Positions 41,640-50,548 of a DNA stretch of 64,000 bases are shown here, in pieces. Source of the DNA: Emticicia agri (GTDB lineage: Bacteria > Bacteroidota > Bacteroidia > Cytophagales > Spirosomataceae); the NCBI RefSeq assembly GCF_004168285.1, contig NZ_SEWF01000007.1, forward strand, positions 1 to 64,000. The letters are read 5' to 3'. The notes below the pieces were generated by a model. That model saw nothing but the letters and a program-made list of their open reading frames with translations, searched no databases and was not told where the DNA came from. The stretch's first letter is position 1. Every line of letters begins with the position of its first letter. The position numbers and the translations under genes are program-made.

Positions 41640-43109
41640 TTATTTTTCTACGCAAGAACCTTCTTTGCCATCTTTGCAACAACGGTTGTAAGACTTGCCA
41701 AGTTGTTTGTATTGTTTTTCATCAATGGTTACATATAATTTATTGTAATCACCAACCATTACATCTTGTTTTGTAAAGTTATAAGTCAATGTTACAGGAA
41801 CATTTACATTTTGTTCAGGAAGTGGATTGCCGTTAGCATCGCACACTCTGAAGATTTTTGACACATTGCTTAAACCAGAAGTAACTACTTCATAGCTTGA
41901 TTTAACAGGTACTGAGAATGAACCTAAGCAAAGGTATTTTTCTGGCATTTCGCCTTTAGCAAGTTTACCTTCTTTTTTGTACACACCAATGATAGTTACG
42001 CTGTTACTTGCACCTTTAATGCTTCCATCCTGAATCTCAGTTTTACCAATAAAATTAACTTTTTGGTCAGCACATTTAGCGGCACCTGCTGTTCCGATAA
42101 CAACATCTGATGGGCTATCTGATAAAACTTTTTTCTCGAAAGTCTGAGTACTTGCAGTAGCTGCGCTTGCACTCACTGGGCAGTCTTTATAAGCTCTACC
42201 TAATGCTTTAAATTGTTTTTCGTCAACATTAAGATAAATTTTATCTCCTTCACCTACCATCACTTCTGATTTTGTGATTTTGTAATCCAAATTCAAAGGC
42301 AAAGTAAGATTCATTGCTGCAGGAGCTGCTGCACCTTGGTCAACACAAACAGGAATTGTTTTTGAATAAGACATTTCACCTTTTACATTGAAATCATAAG
42401 TGGCACGAGAAGCTACCGGATATGAACCTAAGCAAAGACCTTTCTGTCCGTTCACGGCTATAATCTCCATTGTTTTGCTGGCATTCATTACATCACCACT
42501 TGAGATTTCGCCTTTGGCAGTAATACTTACCTGTTGCTCAACACAAACGGTCGGAGGTACAGGCGGGGTTGGAGGTAGATAAGGGAAATAAGAAGGAATA
42601 TGGAAAGCATTACCACATTTTTTCATGATGTAGATGTAGCAATCACCTGTTTTCGCTTTTATTTTGAAAGTTTCAAAATCTCTTCCTAACTCTGACCATA
42701 CGTATTTATGACCTTTGGCATAAGCACCCATCCAACCTGTAGCTCCTTTTGGAAGAATTTCAGGGGTGATAGTACTTACTGTAAACGCAGGGTCGTTGAA
42801 TCCGGTATAACCTAAAGCAATCAATAAATCATCCATCTCTTTCTTGATGCCTCTTTGATTTCTTCCATAAACCCTCTTCAGGTGGCTATAAGCAGATTCT
42901 GCCGTATGTTTAGGAATTTCTCCAAATTGTGGGCTGGTGCCAAGTCTGTTCAAAACAACCCTTTTTGAATCTGAATTACCTTGGAAAACTTTATAAGGTA
43001 ATGTGTTACAAGGGTTCTGTGGTTGACTAGGCGCTGGGTTCTGTTGGGCATACCCCAACAACGGTAATAATACCACAAGTGTGAGAATTCTAAATGAAGA
43101 AGCTTTCAT
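41640..43109 (-). CDS. Secreted protein with tandem duplicated unknown domain
   Basis: 489 residues. A signal peptide (FRILTLVVLLPLLGYA) precedes a first region (30-165) that ends with two cysteine-containing motifs (TGDCYIYIMKKCGNAF). A Pro-rich linker (175-188) follows, then two copies of one domain at about 189-310 and 346-477. Both copies carry LCLGS, a VMVG motif, an acidic DEKQ(F/Y)K and a final Cys cluster. I do not recognise the family. The mature part is beta-rich in appearance. The stop is 31 bp after a terminator hairpin, and the 310-bp upstream region is non-coding. Confidence 0.85.
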   Translation of the reverse strand: MKASSFRILTLVVLLPLLGYAQQNPAPSQPQNPCNTLPYKVFQGNSDSKRVVLNRLGTSPQFGEIPKHTAESAYSHLKRVYGRNQRGIKKEMDDLLIALGYTGFNDPAFTVSTITPEILPKGATGWMGAYAKGHKYVWSELGRDFETFKIKAKTGDCYIYIMKKCGNAFHIPSYFPYLPPTPPVPPTVCVEQQVSITAKGEISSGDVMNASKTMEIIAVNGQKGLCLGSYPVASRATYDFNVKGEMSYSKTIPVCVDQGAAAPAAMNLTLPLNLDYKITKSEVMVGEGDKIYLNVDEKQFKALGRAYKDCPVSASAATASTQTFEKKVLSDSPSDVVIGTAGAAKCADQKVNFIGKTEIQDGSIKGASNSVTIIGVYKKEGKLAKGEMPEKYLCLGSFSVPVKSSYEVVTSGLSNVSKIFRVCDANGNPLPEQNVNVPVTLTYNFTKQDVMVGDYNKLYVTIDEKQYKQLGKSYNRCCKDGKEGSCVEK

Positions 43110-43419
43110 TTTTTTAGATTTTTAAAGTGTCTGAATAAATTTCTAATCCAAATCGGATACAAAAATAATTTATTTAAATTAAAGTGACAGAAACGGATTC
43201 TTTAGGAAAAAATTATTTCTATCTATTAGGTTTTGTGAGTTTTTAGGTCTCTATAAGGTGTTTTAGAGAATAGTTACGAGACTATTTCCCGCAAAAATGG
43301 TAATTATTTAATTTAAAAACAAAAACTAACAGATAATGTTATTCGCTCCTGACTGTTTTCTTTATTTTTTTTTGCATCAATTGGTTTATACAGGCTTTTA
43401 TTGAAAAACAGGTTATTTT
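43110..43419. other. Intergenic region between galM and the 489-aa gene
   Basis: 310 bp of AT-rich DNA. No gene, tRNA or clear hairpin is seen. Both flanking genes are on the minus strand, so it should hold the promoter for the secreted-repeat gene and the 3' end of the galactose mutarotase transcript. Confidence 0.5.
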
Positions 43420-44595
43420 TTATTTACTCGAAAATTTATATATCGTGGTAGTCTTATACGTTTCTCCCGGACGTAACACTACTGTCGGAAATTTGGTCTG
43501 ATTTGGTGAATCCGGAAAATGCTCTGTTTCAAAACAAAAGCCCGAACGCTTCTTATACACTACCCCATTTTTTCCGGTAATTGACCCATCTAAAAAGTTT
43601 CCGGTATAAAACTGTACACCCGGCTCAGTAGTTGACACTTCCATCAAGCGACCCGATGTTGGTTCATAAGCCGATGCGGCTAAGATCAATTCATCTTTCT
43701 TAGGCTGATTTAACACCCAGCAATGGTCATATCCTTTTCCTCTTACTATCTGCACATCTGTTGAATCATTGATTCCTTTACCAATTGCTTTTGGCGTTGT
43801 AAAGTCAAAAACTGTGCCTTTTACTGCTTTTAACTCTCCTGTGGGTATTAATGTTTCGTCAACTGGTAAAAAATGGTCAGCATTAATCATTACTTCATGT
43901 CCTAAATGGTCTGTTTTACCACCTGTCAGATTGAAATAAGAGTGTTGAGTCAGGTTAATAACAGTAGCTTTATCAGTAGTAGCCGTATAGTTAATTTCAA
44001 GTGCATTATCATCTGTTAACACATACGTTATTTCAACATTCAGGTTACCCGGGTAGCCTTCATCACCATCTTTACTTACATGATTCAATTTCAATCCGAT
44101 TCTGCCATCTTTTAGTTCTTCTGTTTTCCAGATTACTTTATCAAAGCCTATTTTGCCGCCATGTAGGTGGTTAGGACCATTATTTTTCAATAAATTGTAA
44201 GTTTTGCCATCTAAAGTAAATTTCGCTCCGGCAATTCGATTACCATATCTACCAACCAATGCACCAAAAAAAGGACTTGATTTTAAATAACCCGACAATG
44301 AATCATACCCTAATACCACATCTTCATATTTACCCTCTTTATCAGGTGCTGTCCAGTGTGTAATCAACCCACCATAGTCACTTATTTTCATTTCCATGCC
44401 TTTCGCATTTTTAAGCGTATATAGGCTCACTTCTTGTCCGTCAGGCAATTTTCCCCAGGGTGCTTTTGTAATAGATGCTTCTGTTTTCGTTGTTTCCATA
44501 GTATTTTCCCTCTTTTTAGACTGACAGGCAATGCTGGTGTACATTAACAGGGCTCCTGCCAAAAACAATTTGGACTGCTTTTTAAAATTATTCAT
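43420..44595 (-). CDS. Aldose 1-epimerase (galactose mutarotase), lipoprotein
   Basis: 391 residues from the ATG at 44595 (405 from the upstream ATG at 44637). The shorter start leaves a signal peptide with lipobox (LLMYTSIAC), so the enzyme is periplasmic or outer-membrane anchored rather than cytoplasmic. It interconverts alpha- and beta-aldoses. Family landmarks are GGLITHWTAPDKEGKYEDVVLGYDSL, NRIAGAKF, NGPNHLHGG (with a catalytic His), NLTQHSYFNL (second His) and the C-terminal glutamate in SGFCFETEHFPDSPN. No sugar operon is adjacent. The exported location suggests handling of external sugars. Confidence 0.93.
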   Translation of the reverse strand: MNNFKKQSKLFLAGALLMYTSIACQSKKRENTMETTKTEASITKAPWGKLPDGQEVSLYTLKNAKGMEMKISDYGGLITHWTAPDKEGKYEDVVLGYDSLSGYLKSSPFFGALVGRYGNRIAGAKFTLDGKTYNLLKNNGPNHLHGGKIGFDKVIWKTEELKDGRIGLKLNHVSKDGDEGYPGNLNVEITYVLTDDNALEINYTATTDKATVINLTQHSYFNLTGGKTDHLGHEVMINADHFLPVDETLIPTGELKAVKGTVFDFTTPKAIGKGINDSTDVQIVRGKGYDHCWVLNQPKKDELILAASAYEPTSGRLMEVSTTEPGVQFYTGNFLDGSITGKNGVVYKKRSGFCFETEHFPDSPNQTKFPTVVLRPGETYKTTTIYKFSSK

Positions 44596-44771
44596 AATTA
44601 TTAAAGGGGGTTGATTTTGATTGCCAATATTACACAAAAACTCTTATATTGAAACTTTGTTCAATAAACATTTCTTAATTTTAACCTCTCTCCTTAAACG
44701 AAAAGCCTATCTTTACCGTTAATTGAACATTATTGTAAATTTTTAAACCCATATTATCTCTCACTCAAAAT

Positions 44772-46763
44772 ATGCAAATACGCAAGATATTTATTGCCAG
44801 CCTTTTTGCTGTCACTCAAATAACTCAGGCTCAAACTCCCTCTGCTTCAAAATACGACCACAGAGATGCGTTTAATCCTTTATTTAATTTTATGCCCGGC
44901 ACTGCTTTCCGGAGTGGTACCGGAGCACCGGGGCCGCTTTACTGGCAAAACAAAGCAGATTATAAAATAAATGTTAAGCTTGATGAAACGGCCAATACGC
45001 TTACAGGAGAGGTAGAAATAACTTATAAAAATATCAGTCCCGATAAACTCCCTTTTGTGTGGCTCCAGTTAGACCAGAATCAGTTCAACGACCATTCACG
45101 TGGGGGCAAAACAACGGCTATTGTAGGAGGACGTTTCGGCAATACAGGGTTTGAGGGTGGCTATACAGTACAATTTGTGAGTGCAGAAAAAAAAGTTACG
45201 GCAGGTAAAAAATCATCAAATCGCTCAGTATATGCCGAACATCTGATTGATGATACCCGTATGCAGATACGGTTATCTGAACCACTGACAACCGGAGAAG
45301 AATTAAAAATAAAAATAAGCTATTCTTTCAAAGTTCCTCGTTATGGCTCTGATAGAATGGGTAAACAAGAAACCGAAAGCGGAATTATTTATGAAATGGC
45401 ACAGTGGTATCCACGTATGGCTGTTTATGATGATGTAGAGGGCTGGAACACGCTGCCTTATCTTGGTGCAGGAGAGTTTTATTTAGAATATGGCGATTTT
45501 GAGTATAACGTTACTGTGCCCTGGGACCATATTGTAGCAGGTTCAGGCGAATTGACGAATCCAAGCGAAGTACTCACTGCTGAACAAATCAAAAGATTCA
45601 ATGAGGCTAAAAACAGCGATAAAACTGTTATTATTAGAAGTAAAGAAGAAGTAGCTGATGCTAAATCAAGACCTCGTAACAGTGGCACACTAACCTGGAA
45701 GTTTAAATGTAAACAAGCACGTGATATAGCCTGGGCATCTTCAAAAGCTTTTGTGTGGGACGCTGCCAGAATCAATCTGCCAAGTGGTAAAACTTCTATT
45801 GCTCAATCGGTATATCCGACTGAAAGTGCAACCAACGACAGTTGGAACCGCTCTACCGAATACGTAAAAGGTTGTATTGAGTTTTACTCTAAATATATTT
45901 ACGAATATTCTTACCCATCGGCAACAAATGTGGCAGGTATAGTAGCAGGTATGGAATATCCGGGTATTGTTTTTTGCAGCTACCGTGATAAAAACGAAAG
46001 CCTATGGGGTGTTACCGACCATGAATTTGGGCATAACTGGTTCCCGATGATTGTGGGTAGTAATGAAAGAAAATATGCCTGGATGGACGAAGGTTTCAAT
46101 ACTTTTATTAATACGCTCTCTACTAAAAACTTTAATAATGGCGAATACTATCAGCCTGAAAATGCACGCCAGTATGCACCCTATTTCTATGACCGTGACC
46201 CAATCATGAACATTCCTGATGTGATTCAGAACAACAATATAGGTTTGGCATTGTATGTAAAACCGGGTTTTGGTCTGACAATGCTGAGAGATTTAGTATT
46301 GGGGGAAAAACGTTTTGATTATGCTTTCAAGGAATATGTAAATCGTTGGGCTTTTAAACACCCTACCCCTTTGGATTTCTTCAGAACAATGGAAGATGCC
46401 GCAGGCGAAGATTTAGGCTGGTTCTGGAAAGGCTGGTACGTAAACGACTGGAAAATAGACCAGGGTGTAAAAGACGTGAGCTATATTCAGCAGGATGCTA
46501 CAAAGGGTTCAGTGATTACGATTGAAAATGTTGAAAAAATGCCGATGCCTGTTGTAGTTGAAATAAAAGAATCTAATGGTACTACCAAAAGAGTAGATTT
46601 ACCTGTAGAAGTATGGCAACGTGGCAGTTCATGGAGTTTTAAATACCCATCTACCTCGGCTATCGAATCGGTAACAGTTGACCCTGATGGAAAACTGCCT
46701 GATGTAAATGCTAAGAATAATCAGTGGAAACCAACCCGATATAGTGCTCCACAAGCCAATTAG
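44772..46763 (+). CDS. M1-family metallopeptidase, secreted
   Basis: 663 residues with a signal peptide ([20 protein letters not shown]). It opens with the N-terminal M1-like beta domain. The zinc site is HEFGH at residues 417-421 with the third ligand E440 (WMDEGF), the HExxH-18-E spacing of gluzincin aminopeptidases. The common GAMEN exopeptidase loop is replaced by AGMEYPG, as in this Bacteroidota branch. It probably trims peptides outside the cell or in the periplasm. Divergent from galactose mutarotase and convergent with folB. Confidence 0.95.
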   Translation: MQIRKIFIASLFAVTQITQAQTPSASKYDHRDAFNPLFNFMPGTAFRSGTGAPGPLYWQNKADYKINVKLDETANTLTGEVEITYKNISPDKLPFVWLQLDQNQFNDHSRGGKTTAIVGGRFGNTGFEGGYTVQFVSAEKKVTAGKKSSNRSVYAEHLIDDTRMQIRLSEPLTTGEELKIKISYSFKVPRYGSDRMGKQETESGIIYEMAQWYPRMAVYDDVEGWNTLPYLGAGEFYLEYGDFEYNVTVPWDHIVAGSGELTNPSEVLTAEQIKRFNEAKNSDKTVIIRSKEEVADAKSRPRNSGTLTWKFKCKQARDIAWASSKAFVWDAARINLPSGKTSIAQSVYPTESATNDSWNRSTEYVKGCIEFYSKYIYEYSYPSATNVAGIVAGMEYPGIVFCSYRDKNESLWGVTDHEFGHNWFPMIVGSNERKYAWMDEGFNTFINTLSTKNFNNGEYYQPENARQYAPYFYDRDPIMNIPDVIQNNNIGLALYVKPGFGLTMLRDLVLGEKRFDYAFKEYVNRWAFKHPTPLDFFRTMEDAAGEDLGWFWKGWYVNDWKIDQGVKDVSYIQQDATKGSVITIENVEKMPMPVVVEIKESNGTTKRVDLPVEVWQRGSSWSFKYPSTSAIESVTVDPDGKLPDVNAKNNQWKPTRYSAPQAN

Positions 46764-46775
46764 TAGTAATCAATC

Positions 46776-46810
46776 TTTCAGCCTTCTTCAACAGGAGGAA
46801 GGCTGAAAGG
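46776..46810. repeat. Perfect 12-bp inverted repeat over the 3' end of folB
   Basis: Arms ctttcagccttc and gaaggctgaaag around an 11-base loop, starting 13 bp after the M1 peptidase stop and covering the last codons of folB. It lacks a clear T tract, so it may be a transcript-end structure shared by convergent genes. Confidence 0.6.
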
Positions 46811-47158
46811 TGTAGTAATTGATATTTTTGAGCGTTCACAAACCCCACCTATCGGCGGATTGAATTTGGATACATTTACAGTAATCTGCTGAATTTCAGG
46901 AAATTGCTCCTTAACCGCTTCAATTATTTTGTAAGCAATGTGTTCTAACAACCTGTGTTTTATTTTCATCACATCTGCTATGATTGCATAAACCACTTCA
47001 TAATTAACTGTCAAACTTAATCTGTCTTCCTGAGCCGCACGATTCAAATCGGCCGTAATAGCAATATCAATCGAATATTTATTGCCCATTTTCTGCTCTT
47101 CATCATAGTAACCATGATAAGCAAAAAACTCTAAGCCTTCAAGCGAGATTATTCCCAT
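46778..47158 (-). CDS. folB: Dihydroneopterin aldolase
   Basis: 126 residues. It cleaves dihydroneopterin to 6-hydroxymethyl-dihydropterin in folate synthesis. Family landmarks are LEGLEFFAYHGYYDEEQKMGNKYSIDIAI at the start, TVNYEVVYAIIADVMKIKHRLLEHIAYKI in the middle, with the catalytic glutamate and lysine region, and KFNPPIGG near the end. It is 54 bp downstream of the DivIVA-like gene on the same strand and may share a transcript. No other folate genes are adjacent. Confidence 0.95.
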   Translation of the reverse strand: MGIISLEGLEFFAYHGYYDEEQKMGNKYSIDIAITADLNRAAQEDRLSLTVNYEVVYAIIADVMKIKHRLLEHIAYKIIEAVKEQFPEIQQITVNVSKFNPPIGGVCERSKISITTPFSLPPVEEG

Positions 47159-47212
47159 AAATTCAACTAATCAATTACTGTTATAGGTGATGATATATTT
47201 ATTCTGAATATT

Positions 47213-48748
47213 TCAAATATTATCAAAGAATGAACTACCGCTATTATTGTCATGATTTTTACCAATCACATCATTCACGGTCGGCAATGGGGTACTATCT
47301 TTAGCAGGGCTATCTGCCTTTTCAACCATTGCTTTTCTGATAGCTGCTTTTACCTTATTTACTTTTTCAAGCATTTCTTCGGTAATAGATTCAATATTGT
47401 TGTCTGTGGCAGGTTTGGCTTCCTCTGTTTTTGGAACTTCAACTTTATTGACCGGAGGTTCCGGTTGTTTGTTTTCTATCTCTGTTTGAGTTTCGCCAAT
47501 AGTATCAAAAAATGCAACATTGCTTTCAATACCCCGTTCTTCCACATCCTCCACAATTCTACCACCTACCAACCTGTCTTTCATCTCTTCTAATTCTTCA
47601 AAACGGCCTTCAGCAGCTAATAGTGCCTGTTCTACCCAGGTACTTGGGTCATGCATGGCATAAGCAGGCCCGGCATTTTCCAGTATCTCACGAATTTTAT
47701 AAACAGGCGTAGTCGCTAAATCTTTGAAAGTAAATATACCTGAATCATACAAACGCATAGCTATCTTTGGCCCGATTCCTTCAATTATCTCCAGTTTATC
47801 TGACCCTCTCTCTTCTACTGACGTCGCTTTTTGTACAACAGGTTCTTGCGCTTGTGGGTGTTCTACTATGGTTTCAGACTGATCAATTTCTTCTTCCGGG
47901 CCTTCTTCTATAATATCATTAGCCGATGGCTCAGTTTCAATCTCTTCCGGTTCTTCTTTTTCTTCACTACTGCTTACAGGCAATGTTTGCTCAACCTCTT
48001 CTTGCGGTTCTTCTTCTGCTGTTGTTTCCTCAACAATTTCTTCAGCAGTTTCCTCTTCTAAGGTTGGTTCAGGCGTTACTTCCGCAGGAGTCTCTATGCT
48101 TTCCTTCAGTTCTTCAACAATTGCTTCTGTTTCAGGCACTTCCGGTTCTTCTTCAGCAATGCTCTGTACTTCTTTACCATCCGACAATATATTTGCTGCC
48201 TCCTGAATTTTCTTATTGATACCTTCTTTATCAAATTTATCTTCAAATCGTTGTACATGGTCCAATGTAGCATTAGAAAGCGTACGCATCTGAACCAGTA
48301 AATTGGTTTTATATAGATCCATTGCTTTGAAATCTCTTTCTAACAGTTTTACTTCACCCAATACTTCTTCTTTAATATATTTTGCTTTGGTTTGGGCTTC
48401 TCGCAATATTTCGTCGGCTTTAGCATGTGCTTCCTGTAATACCTGCTCACTTTTTTGCTTAGATTCCTGAATATGCTTCTCTGCTTGCTGATTAGCCTGT
48501 TCAGTAATCATTGTACTTGTATCTTCTGCGGTTTTAAGCGTTTTAAATAAAGTCATTTCAATCTCCCGAAGCTTACTTGCTTCTTTTTCAGCCATTTCAA
48601 GTTGCATTCTGAGCATCTTGCTTTCGTTAAGTATGCGTTCCCATTCCTGCGAGAGATTTGCTAAAAAATTATCAACTTCTTCGATGTTGTAGCCTCTGAA
48701 AGTTTTTTCAAATTCATGTTGGCGTATTTCGAGCGGTGTAATTTTCAT
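47213..48748 (-). CDS. DivIVA-domain protein with acidic linker and helix-hairpin-helix-like tail
   Basis: 511 residues in four zones. Residues 1-40 are a DivIVA N-terminal domain (ITPLEIRQHEFEKTFRGYNIEEVDNFL), which in Gram-positives binds curved membrane. Residues 45-190 form a long coiled coil rich in Glu/Lys/Gln. Residues 198-292 are an extremely acidic Glu/Pro/Thr linker. Residues 318-388 contain KLEIIEGIGPKIAMRLYDSG and KIREILENAGP, the pattern of a helix-hairpin-helix-like fold that elsewhere binds DNA. DivIVA-type proteins are uncommon in annotated Bacteroidota cell-division models, so a division or nucleoid-anchoring role is only inferred. Confidence 0.88.
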   Translation of the reverse strand: MKITPLEIRQHEFEKTFRGYNIEEVDNFLANLSQEWERILNESKMLRMQLEMAEKEASKLREIEMTLFKTLKTAEDTSTMITEQANQQAEKHIQESKQKSEQVLQEAHAKADEILREAQTKAKYIKEEVLGEVKLLERDFKAMDLYKTNLLVQMRTLSNATLDHVQRFEDKFDKEGINKKIQEAANILSDGKEVQSIAEEEPEVPETEAIVEELKESIETPAEVTPEPTLEEETAEEIVEETTAEEEPQEEVEQTLPVSSSEEKEEPEEIETEPSANDIIEEGPEEEIDQSETIVEHPQAQEPVVQKATSVEERGSDKLEIIEGIGPKIAMRLYDSGIFTFKDLATTPVYKIREILENAGPAYAMHDPSTWVEQALLAAEGRFEELEEMKDRLVGGRIVEDVEERGIESNVAFFDTIGETQTEIENKQPEPPVNKVEVPKTEEAKPATDNNIESITEEMLEKVNKVKAAIRKAMVEKADSPAKDSTPLPTVNDVIGKNHDNNSGSSFFDNI

Positions 48749-48940
48749 TTTGTCAATGTTTTATGGAAAGATTAAGGCAAAATTAATAAAAAAACTATCT
48801 GTACTCCTTATTTGAGGTTTTTTCTTCGATTTTGCAAGAAAAAGCACTATATAAAATCGGTATTTTTTCAAAACTCTTAAACTATTTCTACTATAACTGT
48901 TTTGTTAGCTTTTTGATTATATTTTTTTTACTGAAAGGTT

Positions 48941-49846
48941 CTATTCGTGCAGTTTCCATACCGAAATTGTACGGTCATCACTACAGGAAACAATCTGATT
49001 TTCAAAATCTGACCATAAAACCCTGTTGACGGAAGTTCCGTGTCCGGCATGTCTGGCACGGTCAATTACTTTTAATAATTTCATCTTTTCTGTATCCCAT
49101 ACCTTAATAGATTTATCCATACTGCAGCTTACAAACCGCTGACCGTCAGGACTAAACGAGAGGTGATTGATGGCAAAAGTGTGAGCAACAATTTCTTCTT
49201 CTAAACTGTAATCACGCTCGGCATTCCAGATTTTTAAACGAGCATCTCTACTGCCTGATAACAATAATGTAAAATCAGGAGAGTACCTGATACTAAATAC
49301 CGAGTTATTATGCGCAGGAATTACTTTTTTCAGTTCAAAAGTCTTTAAATCAAATATCTTAATCGTATTATCGCTATATCCTGCCGCTAATTCCCGTTCT
49401 ACCGGATTAATCGCCAGACATCTCACACTCACGTTAGCCGCCTTCAAGTGTTTACGAAAACTCAAATTTTCGGTATCAATCACTGATATTACCCCATCGC
49501 CACCAGCAACAAATGCCTGATTATCGTAAATCTGAATATCAAAATAAAGTGAAGGTGCTAATTTAAGCGACCGGATTTCCTGTTTGGTATTTAAGTCAAT
49601 TACATGAATTCCCTCCTGATTCTGCGCAACCCACAAATGGTTATGCTGTGGTAAATAAGCTAAAGCATATACCGAGTTCTTCACTTTGGCAATCAGGTCA
49701 CCAACATCAGGCTTTTGCAGATTCCACCTTACAACAAAGCCGTCTCCCGCAGCAGAAAAAAAACGGTGGTTTTCTCCTGACTTTTCTAAGGCATACACAC
49801 AATCTCTATGCCCGGTAAATGTATCTATTTTCTCAACTTGTATCAT
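48941..49846 (-). CDS. WD40-repeat protein
   Basis: 301 residues from the preferred ATG at 49846 (308 from 49867). It has about seven WD40 blades, visible from repeats such as FTGHRDCVYALEKSG, VSVRCLAINPVERELAAGYSDNTIKIFDL, HNNSVFSIRYSPDFTLLLSGSRDARLKIWN and HTFAINHLSFSPDGQRFVSCSMDKSIKVWD. No signal peptide is present, so it is a cytoplasmic propeller for protein contacts. Function is unknown. It precedes the DivIVA gene on the same strand but 190 bp away, and it is divergent from the cupin gene. Confidence 0.93.
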   Translation of the reverse strand: MIQVEKIDTFTGHRDCVYALEKSGENHRFFSAAGDGFVVRWNLQKPDVGDLIAKVKNSVYALAYLPQHNHLWVAQNQEGIHVIDLNTKQEIRSLKLAPSLYFDIQIYDNQAFVAGGDGVISVIDTENLSFRKHLKAANVSVRCLAINPVERELAAGYSDNTIKIFDLKTFELKKVIPAHNNSVFSIRYSPDFTLLLSGSRDARLKIWNAERDYSLEEEIVAHTFAINHLSFSPDGQRFVSCSMDKSIKVWDTEKMKLLKVIDRARHAGHGTSVNRVLWSDFENQIVSCSDDRTISVWKLHE

Positions 49847-49897
49847 GGCATCACACGATTTTTTCAATCATGTAGCTAATAGTTTAGTAACAATATT

Positions 49898-49905
49898 TAA
49901 TTTTG
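49898..49905 (+). promoter_or_regulatory. Candidate -7 box (TAATTTTG) for the cupin gene
   Basis: Fits TAnnTTTG and lies 45 bp before the ATG at 49951. The -33 region has no clear TTG, so confidence is low. Confidence 0.3.
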
Positions 49906-49950
49906 CCTGCAAAACTAATTCTTAAATATATCCATTAATCTTTTCATCTC

Positions 49951-50460
49951 ATGAATTTTTCGGCTCATACAGAAAAAAACGTCGTTTTTAAAGAGGTAGA
50001 AAAAGTAATTACCGATTTGGGCTTCACTATTGCCAACCAGGACAAGAGTCGTCCGTGGGGAGGTTTTTTCGTTTTAGATGAATCGCAGGCACCTAAATTT
50101 ATTGAAACATATTTCCCTCATTTAAGTATTAACGATTTTGGTATAGGACAAAAATTAAGTCCGAAAATTTTGGTAGTTGCTCCAGATAAACGTCTATCCT
50201 GGCAATACCATTTTCGCAGAGCCGAAATCTGGAAAGTTGTCGGTGGAATTGCCGGGGTGGTTACCAGTGAAACAGACGAAGAAAATGAATTACAAACTTT
50301 AGAATTAGGAACTATCATCAACCTGAAACAAGGCGAAAGACATCGTTTGATTGGTCTTGACCAATGGGGAATTATTGCCGAAATATGGCAACACACCGAC
50401 CCTGAAAACCCATCAAACGAAGATGATATAGTGCGTGTACAAGACGATTTCGGTCGTTAA
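49951..50460 (+). CDS. Cupin-fold protein related to type II mannose-6-phosphate isomerase
   Basis: 169 residues. The segment KSRPWGGFFVLD resembles the RPWG start of the phosphomannose isomerase type II C-terminal domain. The cupin-type strands follow: KRLSWQYHFRRAEIWKVVGG, where the second His is at YHFRR, and GTIINLKQGERHRLIG with a His. The end (GIIAEIWQHTDPENPSNEDDIVRVQDDFGR) also matches that domain. The nucleotidyltransferase half of the bifunctional family is missing, so it is a single-domain isomerase or a sugar-binding cupin. Both possibilities are inference. Confidence 0.75.
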   Translation: MNFSAHTEKNVVFKEVEKVITDLGFTIANQDKSRPWGGFFVLDESQAPKFIETYFPHLSINDFGIGQKLSPKILVVAPDKRLSWQYHFRRAEIWKVVGGIAGVVTSETDEENELQTLELGTIINLKQGERHRLIGLDQWGIIAEIWQHTDPENPSNEDDIVRVQDDFGR

Positions 50461-50503
50461 TATGTATCACGATTGAACGGTCCGTCGTTACGGAAATCGT
50501 TTG

Positions 50504-50546
50504 TTACCTTACGTTTGCTTTTAGATTTAAAGCAAACGTAAGGTAA
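50504..50546. terminator. Inverted repeat after the cupin gene
   Basis: Perfect 18-bp arms (50504-50521 and 50529-50546) around a 7-base loop, lying 3 bp before the stop codon of the convergent rRNA methylase. The T tract is modest, but the position between convergent genes suits a bidirectional terminator. Confidence 0.75.
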
Positions 50547-50548
50547 AT

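Noticed and set aside
46776-46810. Inverted repeat as a folB riboswitch
   Set aside because: It lies at the 3' end of the gene, not in a leader, and has no known riboswitch features.
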